Origin: Pedobacter antarcticus
Lineage (GTDB): Bacteria > Bacteroidota > Bacteroidia > Sphingobacteriales > Sphingobacteriaceae
Length of the DNA stretch: 64,000 nt
Assembly (NCBI RefSeq): GCF_900112985.1
Contig: NZ_FONS01000006.1
Location: 264,809 to 328,808, forward strand
Reading direction: 5' to 3'
The number at the start of each line of letters is the position of its first letter. Position 1 is the first letter of the stretch. A program made the position numbers and the translations under genes. Positions 35,627-43,754 of the stretch are shown here, piece by piece. The notes under the pieces are model-generated. The model searched no databases and was not told the DNA's origin. It saw nothing but the letters and a program-made list of their open reading frames with translations.

Positions 35627-36733
35627 TTAGTCTATTATCAACGCAGCAAGTGCCTCTTTAGAGAATCCTTTCAGTTCATCTGTACGTCCCTCTTTAATTT
35701 TTTTAACCCAGGAAGGATCAGCCAATAAAGGTCTTCCTACAGCAACCAGATCAAAGTCTCCGCGATCCATACGTCTGAGCAGTTCATCTAAAGAACTTGG
35801 ATCGGAACTTTCACCTCCAAATGCAGCTAAGAACTCCCCTGTTAAACCTACTGAACCAACTGTAATTGTTGATTTACCTGTGATTTTTTTAGCCCATCCT
35901 GCAAAGTTAAGATCTGAATCTTCAAATTCCGGCTCCCAGAAACGACGTTGCGAGCAGTGAAAAATGTCAACTCCAGCATCAGCAAGCGGGTTTAGCCATG
36001 CCTCCATTTCTTGTGGTGTCTTAGCCAGCTGGCTTGTATAAGCTGAAGGCTTCCATTGTGATAAGCGAATAATCACCGCGAAATCCTCGCCGACTTGTTT
36101 ACGCACTTCTTTAACAACTTCAATACCAAAACGGCTTCTTTCAGCAAGGGTTTTACCACCGTAGCCGTCAGTGCGCAGGTTCGTACCTTCCCAGAAAAAC
36201 TGATCAATTAAATAACCATGTGCACCATGGATCTCCACACTGTCAAAACCTAAACGTTTTGCATCAGCTGCAGCTTTTCCATAGGCAATAATGGTATCTT
36301 CAATATCCTTCTCGGTCATCGTATTACCATTGTTGAAATCCGGACGGTTTAAACCAGACGGGCCTTCAAACGGTTGTGATGGAACCCAGCCAGATGCATG
36401 ATTGTCCATAATTCCCATGTGCCATATCTGCGGGGCCATACTACCGCCTGCTGCGTGAACACCGTCTATCACTTTCTTCCATCCTGCCAGGGATTTTTCT
36501 CCATAGAAATGAGGAATGTTAGCGTCGTTTGAAGACGATACACGGTCTATAACCGTACCTTCAGACAAGATTAACCCGACTTCTCCTTCTGCACGTTTTT
36601 GATAGTAAGTTGCTACAGCATCTGTAGGAATACCGTCTGGAGAAAATGAACGCGTCATAGGCGCCATTACAATTCTGTTTTTTATGCTCAATGATTTCAG
36701 GTTAAAGGGCCTGAATAAGCTATCTGTACTCAT
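35627..36733 (-). CDS. Old Yellow Enzyme family ene-reductase (NADH:flavin oxidoreductase)
   Basis: A 368-residue FMN-binding TIM barrel. Signature segments: KNRIVMAPMTRSFSPDG near residue 20, the H-x-x-H/N substrate-anion site in VEIHGAHGYLIDQF, RTDGYGG, the Arg-containing strand DFAVIIRLSQWK, and the phosphate-binding end DLVAVGRPLLADPSW. Such enzymes reduce electrophilic alkenes (enones, nitro compounds) with NAD(P)H. It follows the ArsR-type repressor gene by 17 bases on the same strand, so repressor and enzyme are one operon under the palindromic operator at 37063-37086. Closest to the NemA/OPDA-reductase-like class by the MTRS motif. Confidence 0.93.
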   Translation of the reverse strand: MSTDSLFRPFNLKSLSIKNRIVMAPMTRSFSPDGIPTDAVATYYQKRAEGEVGLILSEGTVIDRVSSSNDANIPHFYGEKSLAGWKKVIDGVHAAGGSMAPQIWHMGIMDNHASGWVPSQPFEGPSGLNRPDFNNGNTMTEKDIEDTIIAYGKAAADAKRLGFDSVEIHGAHGYLIDQFFWEGTNLRTDGYGGKTLAERSRFGIEVVKEVRKQVGEDFAVIIRLSQWKPSAYTSQLAKTPQEMEAWLNPLADAGVDIFHCSQRRFWEPEFEDSDLNFAGWAKKITGKSTITVGSVGLTGEFLAAFGGESSDPSSLDELLRRMDRGDFDLVAVGRPLLADPSWVKKIKEGRTDELKGFSKEALAALIID

Positions 36734-36750
36734 CTTTTTAATGTATTTAT

Positions 36751-37053
36751 TTAAATTTCTGCGCGGATCATTTGACTAAGAATTTCAAAAGCTTCCTCAT
36801 TCCGCTGATAGTACGTCCATTGCCCGACTCTTGTCGATTTAACAAGGCCCGCACGTTGTAATATCACCAAATACTCCGAAACAGTTGACTGCGTAAGCCC
36901 TGCCTTCAGCTGTATTTGGCCAACGCAAACACCATGGTCAAAACCAGCGTGTTGCTTTTGTTCCGGAAAATTCAACTCAGGTTCTTTCAACCAATTCAGT
37001 ATCTGCAGTCTTGTTTTGTTTGAAAGTGCTTTGAAGATTTCTACGTGATCCAT
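36751..37053 (-). CDS. ArsR-type winged-helix repressor of the OYE operon
   Basis: A 100-residue winged-helix protein. The start is ATG 37051-37053 (MDHVEIFKALSNKTRLQILN), typical for ArsR; the longer in-frame reading would begin inside the promoter. The recognition helix is GLTQSTVSEYLVILQRAGLV and the wing RVGQWTYYQ. The classical metal site ELCVCDL is replaced by HGVCVGQIQ, with one cysteine, so a metal sensor is unlikely and a thiol or organic-electrophile sensor is possible. It begins the operon with the Old Yellow Enzyme gene. Confidence 0.92.
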   Translation of the reverse strand: MDHVEIFKALSNKTRLQILNWLKEPELNFPEQKQHAGFDHGVCVGQIQLKAGLTQSTVSEYLVILQRAGLVKSTRVGQWTYYQRNEEAFEILSQMIRAEI

Positions 37054-37057
37054 AGTG

Positions 37058-37089
37058 CAAATGTATATCGGAAATTCCCGATATACCAA
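37058..37089 (-). promoter_or_regulatory. ArsR/OYE promoter with operator filling the spacer
   Basis: On the minus strand a TTG (37087-37089) is followed after 21 bases by TACATTTG (37058-37065), both fitting the Bacteroidota promoter. Between them lies a perfect inverted repeat: GTATATCGG (37063-37071) and CCGATATAC (37078-37086) with a six-base centre. A dimer bound here would block polymerase, as expected for autorepression by the ArsR-type protein. The -7 box ends four bases before the ATG, so the message is probably leaderless. Confidence 0.8.
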
Positions 37090-37146
37090 TTAACATGACA
37101 GAGATGACGAAAAATTGATAATCACAAATAAATCATTGATATGACT

Positions 37147-38517
37147 TTATGAACCCTGAGTGCCTAGTGGTAGGATAATAAAGAAACTGGAACCCAGCCC
37201 AATATGACTTTCAAATCCGATTTGCCCACCCTGGCGCTCGGTAAATTCCTTACAGAGGACAAGACCCAAGCCCACCCCTCTTTCGTTGTTTGTGCCAAAA
37301 GTAGGTTCTGATTTGATAGAAAAAATGTTTTCCTGCTGCTCAGGTGTAATTCCTTTCCCGTTATCATTAATTGTGATCTTACATTCATCTGATAACGATT
37401 CTGCATGGATAGTAATGGTACCTTCAGCAGGCGTAAATTTCACTGCATTACTCACCAGATTACGTACAACCAGCTGAAGCATATCTTTATCGGCTATGAC
37501 GTTCAACTGAGGGGGAATCTGATAATTAAGGGATATGCCTTTCTTCCAGGCATGTACCTTTTCCATTTCCAGTGACCCAAGCAGTGCAGATAGGAGATTC
37601 AATTCCACGAGATTCACATGAGATCCCTCCATTTGTGACTTAGACCAGTGCAATAAATTAGATAACATATCTACCGCATTATTCGTAGAAGTAAGCAGTG
37701 CTTTTTCCATCATCGACCGCTCGGCGTTATCTAACTCATTTTCATTTAGCAATTCCAAATAACTTTGAATATTCATCAACGGTGTCCGCAGGTCATGTGA
37801 GATGATGGACATTAATTTATTCTTTTCAACATTGCTTTGTTCGAGTTGATCTTTCTGCGAAGAAAGCTGTGCTTTACTTACTTCTAAAGCAACTGCTTTT
37901 TCTTCTGCTGCCTTCTTTTCTTTGTCATAATTTTCCCGGATGAATTTAATAATGATATAAATAGCCACAACAGGTATCGGAAATGCAGTAACCCGGTCAA
38001 TAAACTGCCCCCTGCCCGCACTAAACGGATACCTCACCAAAAACGGGTAATAATACTCGACAATATGCAATGCTAAAAAACATAATAAATAGATTACCAG
38101 CCAAGTAAGGTGCTGCCGGTAAGGAGAGATTGTAAAAACAAGTAATAAATAGGCGGGCCATATCAGGTCCGTAGAACCATTAATACCAGAATTAGCAAAA
38201 TAGTTGAACCCGAAAATCACCAGACCAATCAGACCAAATAAAGTATTGTTATGTGGTATCCCATGAAATCTGGAATGATAGTACTGGTAAAAAAAGAACA
38301 GGCCAATTCCAAACGCCGAAACAGATGCTATATACAGCCCCGCGTATAGATTATAAGGAACATATATGCTCAGCAGAAGAATTAATCCGACACTGATTGA
38401 GTGAAATATTCTGCTTTCCAGCGAAAATACAGCAGGGCTTCCGATCAGATCCAGCCAATACGTACTTTTACCCTTTAAAGAGTGATCGTCAGGCATACTA
38501 AAATTAGGTCTTGGCAT
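37147..38517 (-). CDS. Membrane sensor histidine kinase
   Basis: A 456-residue kinase. I start it at ATG 38515-38517 because a -7-like box (38539-38546) lies just upstream and overlaps the longer reading. The N-terminal 200 residues form about six transmembrane helices (7TM-like input region). A coiled coil follows (about 198-232), then the HisKA helix with the phosphorylated His (H241 in SIISHDLRTPLMNIQSY), and the ATPase domain with its N box (LVSNAVKFTP), G1 (DNGKGITPEQ) and G2 (GVGLGLVLCKEF). No response regulator is encoded next to it, so it is an orphan; the signal is unknown. Confidence 0.9.
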   Translation of the reverse strand: MPRPNFSMPDDHSLKGKSTYWLDLIGSPAVFSLESRIFHSISVGLILLLSIYVPYNLYAGLYIASVSAFGIGLFFFYQYYHSRFHGIPHNNTLFGLIGLVIFGFNYFANSGINGSTDLIWPAYLLLVFTISPYRQHLTWLVIYLLCFLALHIVEYYYPFLVRYPFSAGRGQFIDRVTAFPIPVVAIYIIIKFIRENYDKEKKAAEEKAVALEVSKAQLSSQKDQLEQSNVEKNKLMSIISHDLRTPLMNIQSYLELLNENELDNAERSMMEKALLTSTNNAVDMLSNLLHWSKSQMEGSHVNLVELNLLSALLGSLEMEKVHAWKKGISLNYQIPPQLNVIADKDMLQLVVRNLVSNAVKFTPAEGTITIHAESLSDECKITINDNGKGITPEQQENIFSIKSEPTFGTNNERGVGLGLVLCKEFTERQGGQIGFESHIGLGSSFFIILPLGTQGS

Positions 38518-38538
38518 GAAGAGGGTTAGAATAGCTAT

Positions 38539-38546
38539 CAAATTTA
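38539..38546 (-). promoter_or_regulatory. Candidate -7 box of the histidine kinase gene
   Basis: The minus strand reads TAAATTTG, fitting TAnnTTTG, 21 bases upstream of the ATG at 38517. No TTG element is visible at the normal distance. Confidence 0.4.
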
Positions 38547-38714
38547 GTATTATAATTTCAGAATATTATTATTCCTTAAACCATTCATTCGTCAGGCCAT
38601 TCAATACGCTCCCAGTGCATTGCAGTACTCTGCCTTTCCCACTAATCTCAGCGTAAGACTGGGGTATATTCTTTTTTCGATCCTTGCGTTTTTGGGTTGT
38701 TAACGTCCCGGGTT

Positions 38715-38819
38715 GATATACCCAAAGTATACCCCTTGCCATACCCTTGCCATACCCTTGCTATACCCTTTAGGTATACCAACGGTATGGCAAGGGTATG
38801 GCAAGGGTATAGCAACCCC
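38715..38819. repeat. Long palindrome made of 11-bp tandem repeats
   Basis: Left side: three 11-base units close to CCATACCCTTG (38739-38771), preceded by two degenerate copies (from about 38715). Right side: three units in inverted orientation, close to CAAGGGTATGG (38780-38812). Arms 38736-38770 and 38781-38815 pair over 35 positions with two mismatches and one G-T pair. The centre holds GGTATACC (38773-38780), itself a palindrome. The unit length equals about one helical turn. Noncoding, in an intergenic region; possibly a mobile REP-like element, a cruciform or a protein-binding array. Confidence 0.85.
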
Positions 38820-38989
38820 GAAGAACAGCAAAAGAAAAACAACAAAATATAGGGGGATAAACAGCACCAAAGCCGAATGTAAAACGCACAATTTTCTGGA
38901 CGAAGTTCAATTTTCCGGGGGTTAATTAACCGGGCTCACACTTAGACGGTAAGAACGTCCATTAGATCTATTTAAAGATCAACGGCTTT

Positions 38990-39820
38990 TCAGCTTGCAT
39001 TAAACTTCAAGTATGCCAATGGTGTTTTTCCGGTATAAGTTTTAAAATCTTTTAGAAAATGATTGGAATCGTAGTACCCGTTCGATACTGCTATTCGCAT
39101 TAAATCAACATCGATACTCCCAACTAATTCAAGATACGCGTTAATAAAGCGCTGAAGCTGAATATATTCTTTAGGAAGTAGTCCGATATTCTTCATAAAA
39201 CTTCTTTCCAGCCACTTATAGTTTACGCCAACTTCGTCGGTTACATTTCGCACAGTACTTTTACCTTTTGTTTGATGGATATAATCCAATGTTTGATGTA
39301 AAGCTCCGCAGACATTTGATACGGATGAAGAATCCTGAATATATTTTTCGATAAATGTTATCTTTTCTTCGATAGAATGATGTTTGAAGAATTCCGATAT
39401 GCTAAAATTATTATCCTTGGCAAAATAGTCAAAGGGGGTAACTGGATTATTCCTGAAATATTGGGCATCTAAACCAAATAGTTTGTAAAAAGAACCCGGG
39501 TAAAAACGGACAATAAAAACCCGGTCTGTACGATTGTTATATTTCACATAAACATTCTTAATTGCGCCGGCGCTTGCCCATACAGCTTTAACTTCAGACA
39601 CGTCTTTCTGCCCTGTGACCTGTACTGTATCTTCACTGTTCTGTAAGAAAACAAGCACGGGAAACCCATCATTGAAAAGCAGATCTGTATCATCCCGGAG
39701 GTCTCTGGAAAAAATATAGAATCCCTCGATAAAGGCGTCGACTGCTTCAGAAGGGCTAATTCTATACCCGTCTTCATTAAAATCCCCTAATTGTATCTTT
39801 TTCAGATAATTGATTGGCAT
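38990..39820 (-). CDS. AraC-family regulator with DUF6597-like sensor
   Basis: A 276-residue regulator. The N-terminal part (RISPSEAVDAFIEGFYIFSR, then DDTDLLFNDGFPVLVFLQNS) resembles the DUF6597 sensor found on AraC proteins in Bacteroidota. The C-terminal 90 residues contain one clear helix-turn-helix of the AraC pair (DLMRIAVSNGYYDSNHFLKD) and the closing FKTYTGKTPLAYLKF; the first helix-turn-helix is less regular (VRNVTDEVGVNYKWLERSF). The -7-like box lies only four bases upstream of the ATG, so the message may be leaderless. It stands alone; the target is unknown. Confidence 0.85.
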   Translation of the reverse strand: MPINYLKKIQLGDFNEDGYRISPSEAVDAFIEGFYIFSRDLRDDTDLLFNDGFPVLVFLQNSEDTVQVTGQKDVSEVKAVWASAGAIKNVYVKYNNRTDRVFIVRFYPGSFYKLFGLDAQYFRNNPVTPFDYFAKDNNFSISEFFKHHSIEEKITFIEKYIQDSSSVSNVCGALHQTLDYIHQTKGKSTVRNVTDEVGVNYKWLERSFMKNIGLLPKEYIQLQRFINAYLELVGSIDVDLMRIAVSNGYYDSNHFLKDFKTYTGKTPLAYLKFNAS

Positions 39821-39824
39821 GTCG

Positions 39825-39832
39825 CAAATTTA
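39825..39832 (-). promoter_or_regulatory. -7 box adjacent to the AraC start, leaderless message predicted
   Basis: The minus strand reads TAAATTTG (TAnnTTTG), with a TTG 16 bases further upstream (39849-39851). The box ends four bases before the ATG at 39820, which puts the transcription start at or next to the start codon. Confidence 0.5.
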
Positions 39833-39901
39833 CAGGAAATGTTAATGGCAACAGAATAATACCATGTCTAATATTTACTATGGGCACAGTTTAAATGCAC
39901 C

Positions 39902-39909
39902 TAGCTTTG
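39902..39909 (+). promoter_or_regulatory. Candidate -7 box of the methionine aminopeptidase gene
   Basis: TAGCTTTG fits TAnnTTTG, 25 bases before the ATG at 39935. The upstream TTG element is poor. Confidence 0.45.
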
Positions 39910-39934
39910 TACAAAACTTAACAACGTTGTATTT

Positions 39935-40696
39935 ATGGTTATAAAAACAGATGAAGAGCTCCAGGGTATAAAAAGAGTGAGCGAGGCTGTGGCGCTTACT
40001 TTGAAGCAGATGCGAGCCTATGCGCAAATAGGGATGTCTACAAAAGAAATTGACGAGTATGGAAGGGGCCTGCTGGAATCCCTTGGTGCAAAATCTGCCC
40101 CATTCGAGACCTATGATTTTCCTGGGTACAGCTGCATAAGCGTCAATAAGGAGTTTGCCCACGGGATACCTTCAGACAAAGTTATTCTGAAGAATGGAGA
40201 TATTATTAACATTGATGTCTCGGCGGAACTAGATGGATTTTGGGCAGATAACGGAAGCTCATTTATCGTTGGAGAGGACCTTCAGGGTTTACAGCACTTA
40301 GTAGATACTTCACAGGAAATATTAGCCGAGGCGGTTGCTCAGATCAGCGGTGGCGTAAGAATTTCTGATATTGGAAAGCTAATAGAAACCAGAGCCAGAA
40401 AAGCAGGATATACTGTTATCAGGGATTTAGGTGGTCATGGTGTTGGACGAAGCTTACATGAAGAGCCAGATGCGATTATGAATTATTACGACCGCTATGA
40501 CAAACTGAGACGATTCAGGAAAGATTCAGTTGTCGCTATTGAAACTTTCATCTCTACCCTGTCTACAAATATTGAAACATCTTCGGATGGCTGGGCTTTT
40601 AGCGGCAGTAAAGGTGGATTTGTCGCTCAGCACGAACATACCATATTAATAACTTCCGGCAAACCTATCATTCTGACCGCAGCAAATGGAATATAA
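39935..40696 (+). CDS. map: Methionine aminopeptidase, type I
   Basis: A 253-residue pita-bread metallopeptidase that removes N-terminal Met from nascent proteins. Metal-binding and catalytic stretches are in order: NKEFAHGIPSD (active His, near residue 71), INIDVSAELDGFWADNGSSF (two Asp ligands), GGHGVGRSLHEEPDAIMNY (His ligand), VVAIETFIST (Glu ligand) and QHEHTILIT (Glu ligand). The sequence is more divergent from the ribosomal-operon Map than usual and lacks other translation genes nearby, so it is probably a second copy. It is monocistronic. Confidence 0.88.
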   Translation: MVIKTDEELQGIKRVSEAVALTLKQMRAYAQIGMSTKEIDEYGRGLLESLGAKSAPFETYDFPGYSCISVNKEFAHGIPSDKVILKNGDIINIDVSAELDGFWADNGSSFIVGEDLQGLQHLVDTSQEILAEAVAQISGGVRISDIGKLIETRARKAGYTVIRDLGGHGVGRSLHEEPDAIMNYYDRYDKLRRFRKDSVVAIETFISTLSTNIETSSDGWAFSGSKGGFVAQHEHTILITSGKPIILTAANGI

Positions 40697-40849
40697 TGAG
40701 TATTGACAATTACTTACCTGGAGGCCATCAGCCAAAGTTTTTCCGGGCAAGGGTACCACATGCCCAATCCCTAAACTTAAGGTTGCTGAAGCATTGTACT
40801 GAGCAAACGCAGCTATGTTCAATACAATGCTCAATTGAATAAAAAGCTT
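40646..40849 (-). other. Possible remnant of a secreted-protein gene
   Basis: The minus strand reads without interruption KLFIQLSIVLNIAAFAQ followed by YNASATLSLGIGHVVPLPGK, which looks like a signal peptide with an AxA cleavage site and the first strands of a secreted protein. No start codon precedes it (a TAG is just upstream), and it runs into the antisense of map. It might be a decayed 5' end; alternatively chance. Confidence 0.25.
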
Positions 40850-40884
40850 ATTCTAGTCCAGTTCTTCCTAGTTTAATATTTTCT

Positions 40885-42519
40885 CTAACCTTTCTCGATT
40901 TCTTTTAAGCTATTCATTTTCTTGTAAGCAAGGAAACCTTTAATGTCTTCAAAGTGCTCCCGTACGCGTTTGTTACCAAACTCGAATACTTTCTCTGCCA
41001 ACCCATCAAGAAAATCCCGGTCATGGGATACCAGAATCAAAGTGCCGTCAAAATCTTTAAGGGCATCCTTGATAATGTCTTTTGTCTTCATATCCAAATG
41101 ATTGGTTGGCTCATCCAGTATTAATACGTTTACAGGTTCCAATAATAACTTGATCATGGCTAAACGGGTTTTCTCTCCCCCGGAAAGCACCTTAACTTTT
41201 TTTGTAGTATCGTCGCCACTAAACATAAAGGCACCCAAAAGGTCTTTGATTTTTAGCGTACCATCGCTTAATGGAATCTGATCGATGGTTTCGAAGACCG
41301 TTAACTTTTCATCTAATAACGATGCCTGGTTTTGAGCAAAGTAGCCAATCTTTGCATTATGGCCGACCTTTAAACTTCCCTCAAAATCAATCTCATTCAT
41401 AATGGCTTTGATCATGGTTGACTTACCTTCACCATTTTTACCGACAAAAGCAACCTTTTCTCCCCGCTCAATTACCATTGATGCTTTTTCAAATACTACA
41501 TGATCGCCATATACTTTGGTTAACTCTTCTACAATTACAGGATACTGACCTGATCGTGGCGATGGAGGAAATTTAAGCCGCAATGCCGAAGTATCAACTT
41601 CATCAATCTCAATGACGTCGAGTTTTTCGAGCATTTTTACACGCGACTGTACCTGCAGGGTTTTCGAATAGGTACCTCTAAAACGGTCTATAAATTCCTG
41701 ATTATCGGCTATAAAGCGTTGTTGTTCTTCATAAGCCTTTATTTGATGCACACGGCGGTCGGCACGTAACTGCAGGTAGTGGGTGTACTTAGCTTTATAA
41801 TCGTAGATTCGGCCCATAGTCACCTCAATTGTACGATTTGTGATATTATCGACAAAAGTACGATCATGAGAAATGACCACAACTGCTTTTGCTGAATTGA
41901 TTAAAAAGTCTTCTAACCATTGAATGCTCTCAATATCCATGTGGTTAGTTGGCTCATCAAGCAAAATCAAGTCGGGTTTCTTTAATAGAATTTTAGCCAG
42001 CTCAATGCGCATACGCCACCCACCCGAAAACTCAGATGTTTGGCGGGTAAAATCCTTTCTTTCAAAGCCTAAGCCTTTTAATACTTTTTCTACTTCGGCA
42101 TCGTAATTGACTTCTTCTACAGAATAGAATTTTTCACTCAGCTCAGACACGCGCTCAATTAACTTCATGTAATCGTCACTGTCATAATCAGTTCTGATAG
42201 TGAGCTGCTCGTTTAGCTCATCCAGTTCTTTTTGCATTTGATGCACTTCCTGAAAAGCTTTTAATGTTTCTTCGAAAACTGTAACATTGTCCTGCGTCAG
42301 TAAATGCTGCGGCAAATAAGCAATTACAGCATCCTTTGGCCCCGTAACATTCCCTGAAGTGGGTTTTGAAGCGTTAGCGATAATTTTCAGGATGGTAGAT
42401 TTACCTGCCCCATTTTTGCCCATCAGGGCTATTTTGTCATTTTCGTTAATCGAAAAGGTTACATCACTAAATAAGGTCGTTCCTCCAAATGAAACGGAGA
42501 TATTATTTACATTAATCAC
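40885..42519 (-). CDS. ABC-F family ATPase (translation factor type)
   Basis: A 544-residue soluble protein with two ABC domains and no membrane part. The first Walker A is GKNGAGKST (residues 34-42), with its signature in SGGWRMRIELAKIL and Walker B in LILLDEPTNHMD. A linker of about 70 residues rich in charged amino acids (DRRVHQIKAYEEQQRFIADN) is the P-site tRNA interaction motif region. The second domain has GKNGEGKST, LSGGEKTRLAMIK and LILDEPTNHLD. ABC-F proteins bind the ribosomal E site and relieve stalling. The short linker and overall form resemble YbiT/EttA-like housekeeping members more than antibiotic-resistance types. Monocistronic. Confidence 0.93.
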   Translation of the reverse strand: MINVNNISVSFGGTTLFSDVTFSINENDKIALMGKNGAGKSTILKIIANASKPTSGNVTGPKDAVIAYLPQHLLTQDNVTVFEETLKAFQEVHQMQKELDELNEQLTIRTDYDSDDYMKLIERVSELSEKFYSVEEVNYDAEVEKVLKGLGFERKDFTRQTSEFSGGWRMRIELAKILLKKPDLILLDEPTNHMDIESIQWLEDFLINSAKAVVVISHDRTFVDNITNRTIEVTMGRIYDYKAKYTHYLQLRADRRVHQIKAYEEQQRFIADNQEFIDRFRGTYSKTLQVQSRVKMLEKLDVIEIDEVDTSALRLKFPPSPRSGQYPVIVEELTKVYGDHVVFEKASMVIERGEKVAFVGKNGEGKSTMIKAIMNEIDFEGSLKVGHNAKIGYFAQNQASLLDEKLTVFETIDQIPLSDGTLKIKDLLGAFMFSGDDTTKKVKVLSGGEKTRLAMIKLLLEPVNVLILDEPTNHLDMKTKDIIKDALKDFDGTLILVSHDRDFLDGLAEKVFEFGNKRVREHFEDIKGFLAYKKMNSLKEIEKG

Positions 42520-42608
42520 GAAATGGGGATATTAAATTTGAGTGATAAAGATAGTGGAATTTGATACAAATAAAAAAGACCGGCTGCCAAACAGGTTTTA
42601 GAGCCTAT

Positions 42609-43145
42609 TTATCTCCGTTTACTTAAATTTATAGCTCTTTCTATTCGTGGACGATTATACCGTTGAAGAAGAATCGGATAAAGGTTTAGTAGGATATTTA
42701 ACAGGAGTAGCCACAAAGATTGAAGAATTCCAAATTTGAGTGCCACAAAAATATTAAATCCCAGTACTATAAGCAGGATTATTAAATGACCCAATTCAGA
42801 TTTTTTTGTTTGATGATGCAGGTCTGTCAAGGATTTGATGTTTCTCTCTACGGGATTAGATTTTTTATTCAGCCTTTCCCAACCAATCCAAACTAGTAAC
42901 TTTCTAAAACCATTTATTCCAATTTGTTCGTATATTTTCCCGTTTCGTTCCCATCCTTTTTGGTTATAGTAGGAAGATTTAAGCTGGTTTTTTAGTGCTT
43001 CTATAAATGCAACTACACATAACATCAATAGGAAATTCAAACTCCACGCGAACGGAAAACCATCCATTGGAATGTAATTAACCAGCGCGCAAATTAAACC
43101 AATTGTAATTATCGTAATTAAAATTAATGTCAGCGTTTTTCTCAT
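42609..43145 (-). CDS. CrtO-like membrane acyltransferase homolog
   Basis: A 178-residue protein with four hydrophobic segments. Its centre (SSYYNQKGWERNGKIYEQIG) and end (LNLYPILLQRYNRPRIE) match what I know of the glycosyl-4,4'-diaponeurosporenoate acyltransferase (CrtO of staphyloxanthin synthesis) family. No carotenoid genes are nearby, so the function here is open; members are common in Bacteroidota outside carotenoid clusters. Stand-alone gene, with a TAnnTTTG-like box (TATATTTG on the minus strand, 43185-43192) 40 bases upstream. Confidence 0.6.
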   Translation of the reverse strand: MRKTLTLILITIITIGLICALVNYIPMDGFPFAWSLNFLLMLCVVAFIEALKNQLKSSYYNQKGWERNGKIYEQIGINGFRKLLVWIGWERLNKKSNPVERNIKSLTDLHHQTKKSELGHLIILLIVLGFNIFVALKFGILQSLWLLLLNILLNLYPILLQRYNRPRIERAINLSKRR

Positions 43146-43333
43146 CGATAAATTCGCGCGGGATTTTCAGCTATCGCAACAATTCAAATATATAAAATAG
43201 ACCCGCTTGCTAAAACCAGAAAAATGCATTTAAATAAATGAACGCGTTTGAGTAGTGTTAATTATTTCAGATGATAGCTCTGCTGACTCTATAGAAATAT
43301 TTACTGGGAATATTCTTCAGGCTACAGTCAATT

Positions 43334-43684
43334 CTATTTACCAATAATTACTTTGCGATGCGCTTTCCCCCAGTCTGCCAAGCTGTTGATGATGGTCTGC
43401 AATGTTCTACCATATTCTGTTAATTGATATTGAACAGATATAGGCTGAGTTTCCAATACCGTTCGTTTTATCAATTTATTGATCTCCAGCTCCTTCAATT
43501 CTTTGCTTAACATTTTGTTTGATATCCCTTTTACATCAACCAAAATATCAGAAAATCTTCTTTTGTTGTAAAAACATATGGAAGAAATGATCGATATTTT
43601 CCATTTTCCACTTAGCACGTCCATTGCGTCGTGGACAGCCATTACCTCTTTTTTGTGTTCTAATTGACAAGTGTTTTCAGCCAT
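43334..43684 (-). CDS. HxlR-family transcriptional regulator
   Basis: A 116-residue winged-helix protein with the HxlR signature AMDVLSGKWKISIISSI, helix-turn-helix KGISNKMLSKELKELEINKL and the wing QPISVQYQLTEYG. A single N-terminal Cys (position 6, AENTCQLEH) is where YodB/QsrR-type thiol sensors carry their quinone-reactive residue. It is divergent from an SDR gene, with GTTAC repeats next to its own start codon. The natural inference is a thiol-switch repressor of the SDR. Confidence 0.9.
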   Translation of the reverse strand: MAENTCQLEHKKEVMAVHDAMDVLSGKWKISIISSICFYNKRRFSDILVDVKGISNKMLSKELKELEINKLIKRTVLETQPISVQYQLTEYGRTLQTIINSLADWGKAHRKVIIGK

Positions 43685-43686
43685 AA

Positions 43687-43734
43687 GTTACTTTGTTACC
43701 CGGAAGTTACTGTTACTTTTTGTTACAAAGTAAC
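43687..43734. promoter_or_regulatory. GTTAC repeat cluster between hxlR-type and SDR genes
   Basis: GTTACTTTGTTAC (43687-43699) and GTTACAAAGTAAC (43722-43734) form an inverted repeat with one mismatch, with an additional GTTACTGTTAC between them (43706-43716). It starts three bases from the HxlR start codon and about 20 bases upstream of the SDR -7 box, so a bound HxlR dimer could silence both genes. Confidence 0.65.
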
Positions 43735-43754
43735 GAATATAAATCAACCTGCAC

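Larger units (their letters stand above)
38518..38989. other. Intergenic region carrying the 11-bp repeat palindrome
   Basis: About 470 bases between a histidine kinase start and an AraC-type stop. It holds a -7-like box for the kinase (38539-38546) and the large inverted repeat at 38715-38819. Open frames on both strands across the repeat encode repeating GI-rich peptides and are artefacts of the DNA repeat. Right of it, an unassigned stretch with a G-rich and C-rich pair (TTTTCCGGGGGTTAATTAAC near 38910) shows no gene. Confidence 0.6.

Noticed and set aside
38736..38815. CRISPR-like array
   Set aside because: Units are contiguous without spacers, and half are inverted; no cas genes nearby.
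38648..38925. Three overlapping open frames on both strands encoding GI/YGKG-type repeat peptides
   Set aside because: They only follow the 11-bp DNA repeat and its inverted copy; repeat units whose length is not a multiple of three stay open by lack of stop codons. No start or family supports them.
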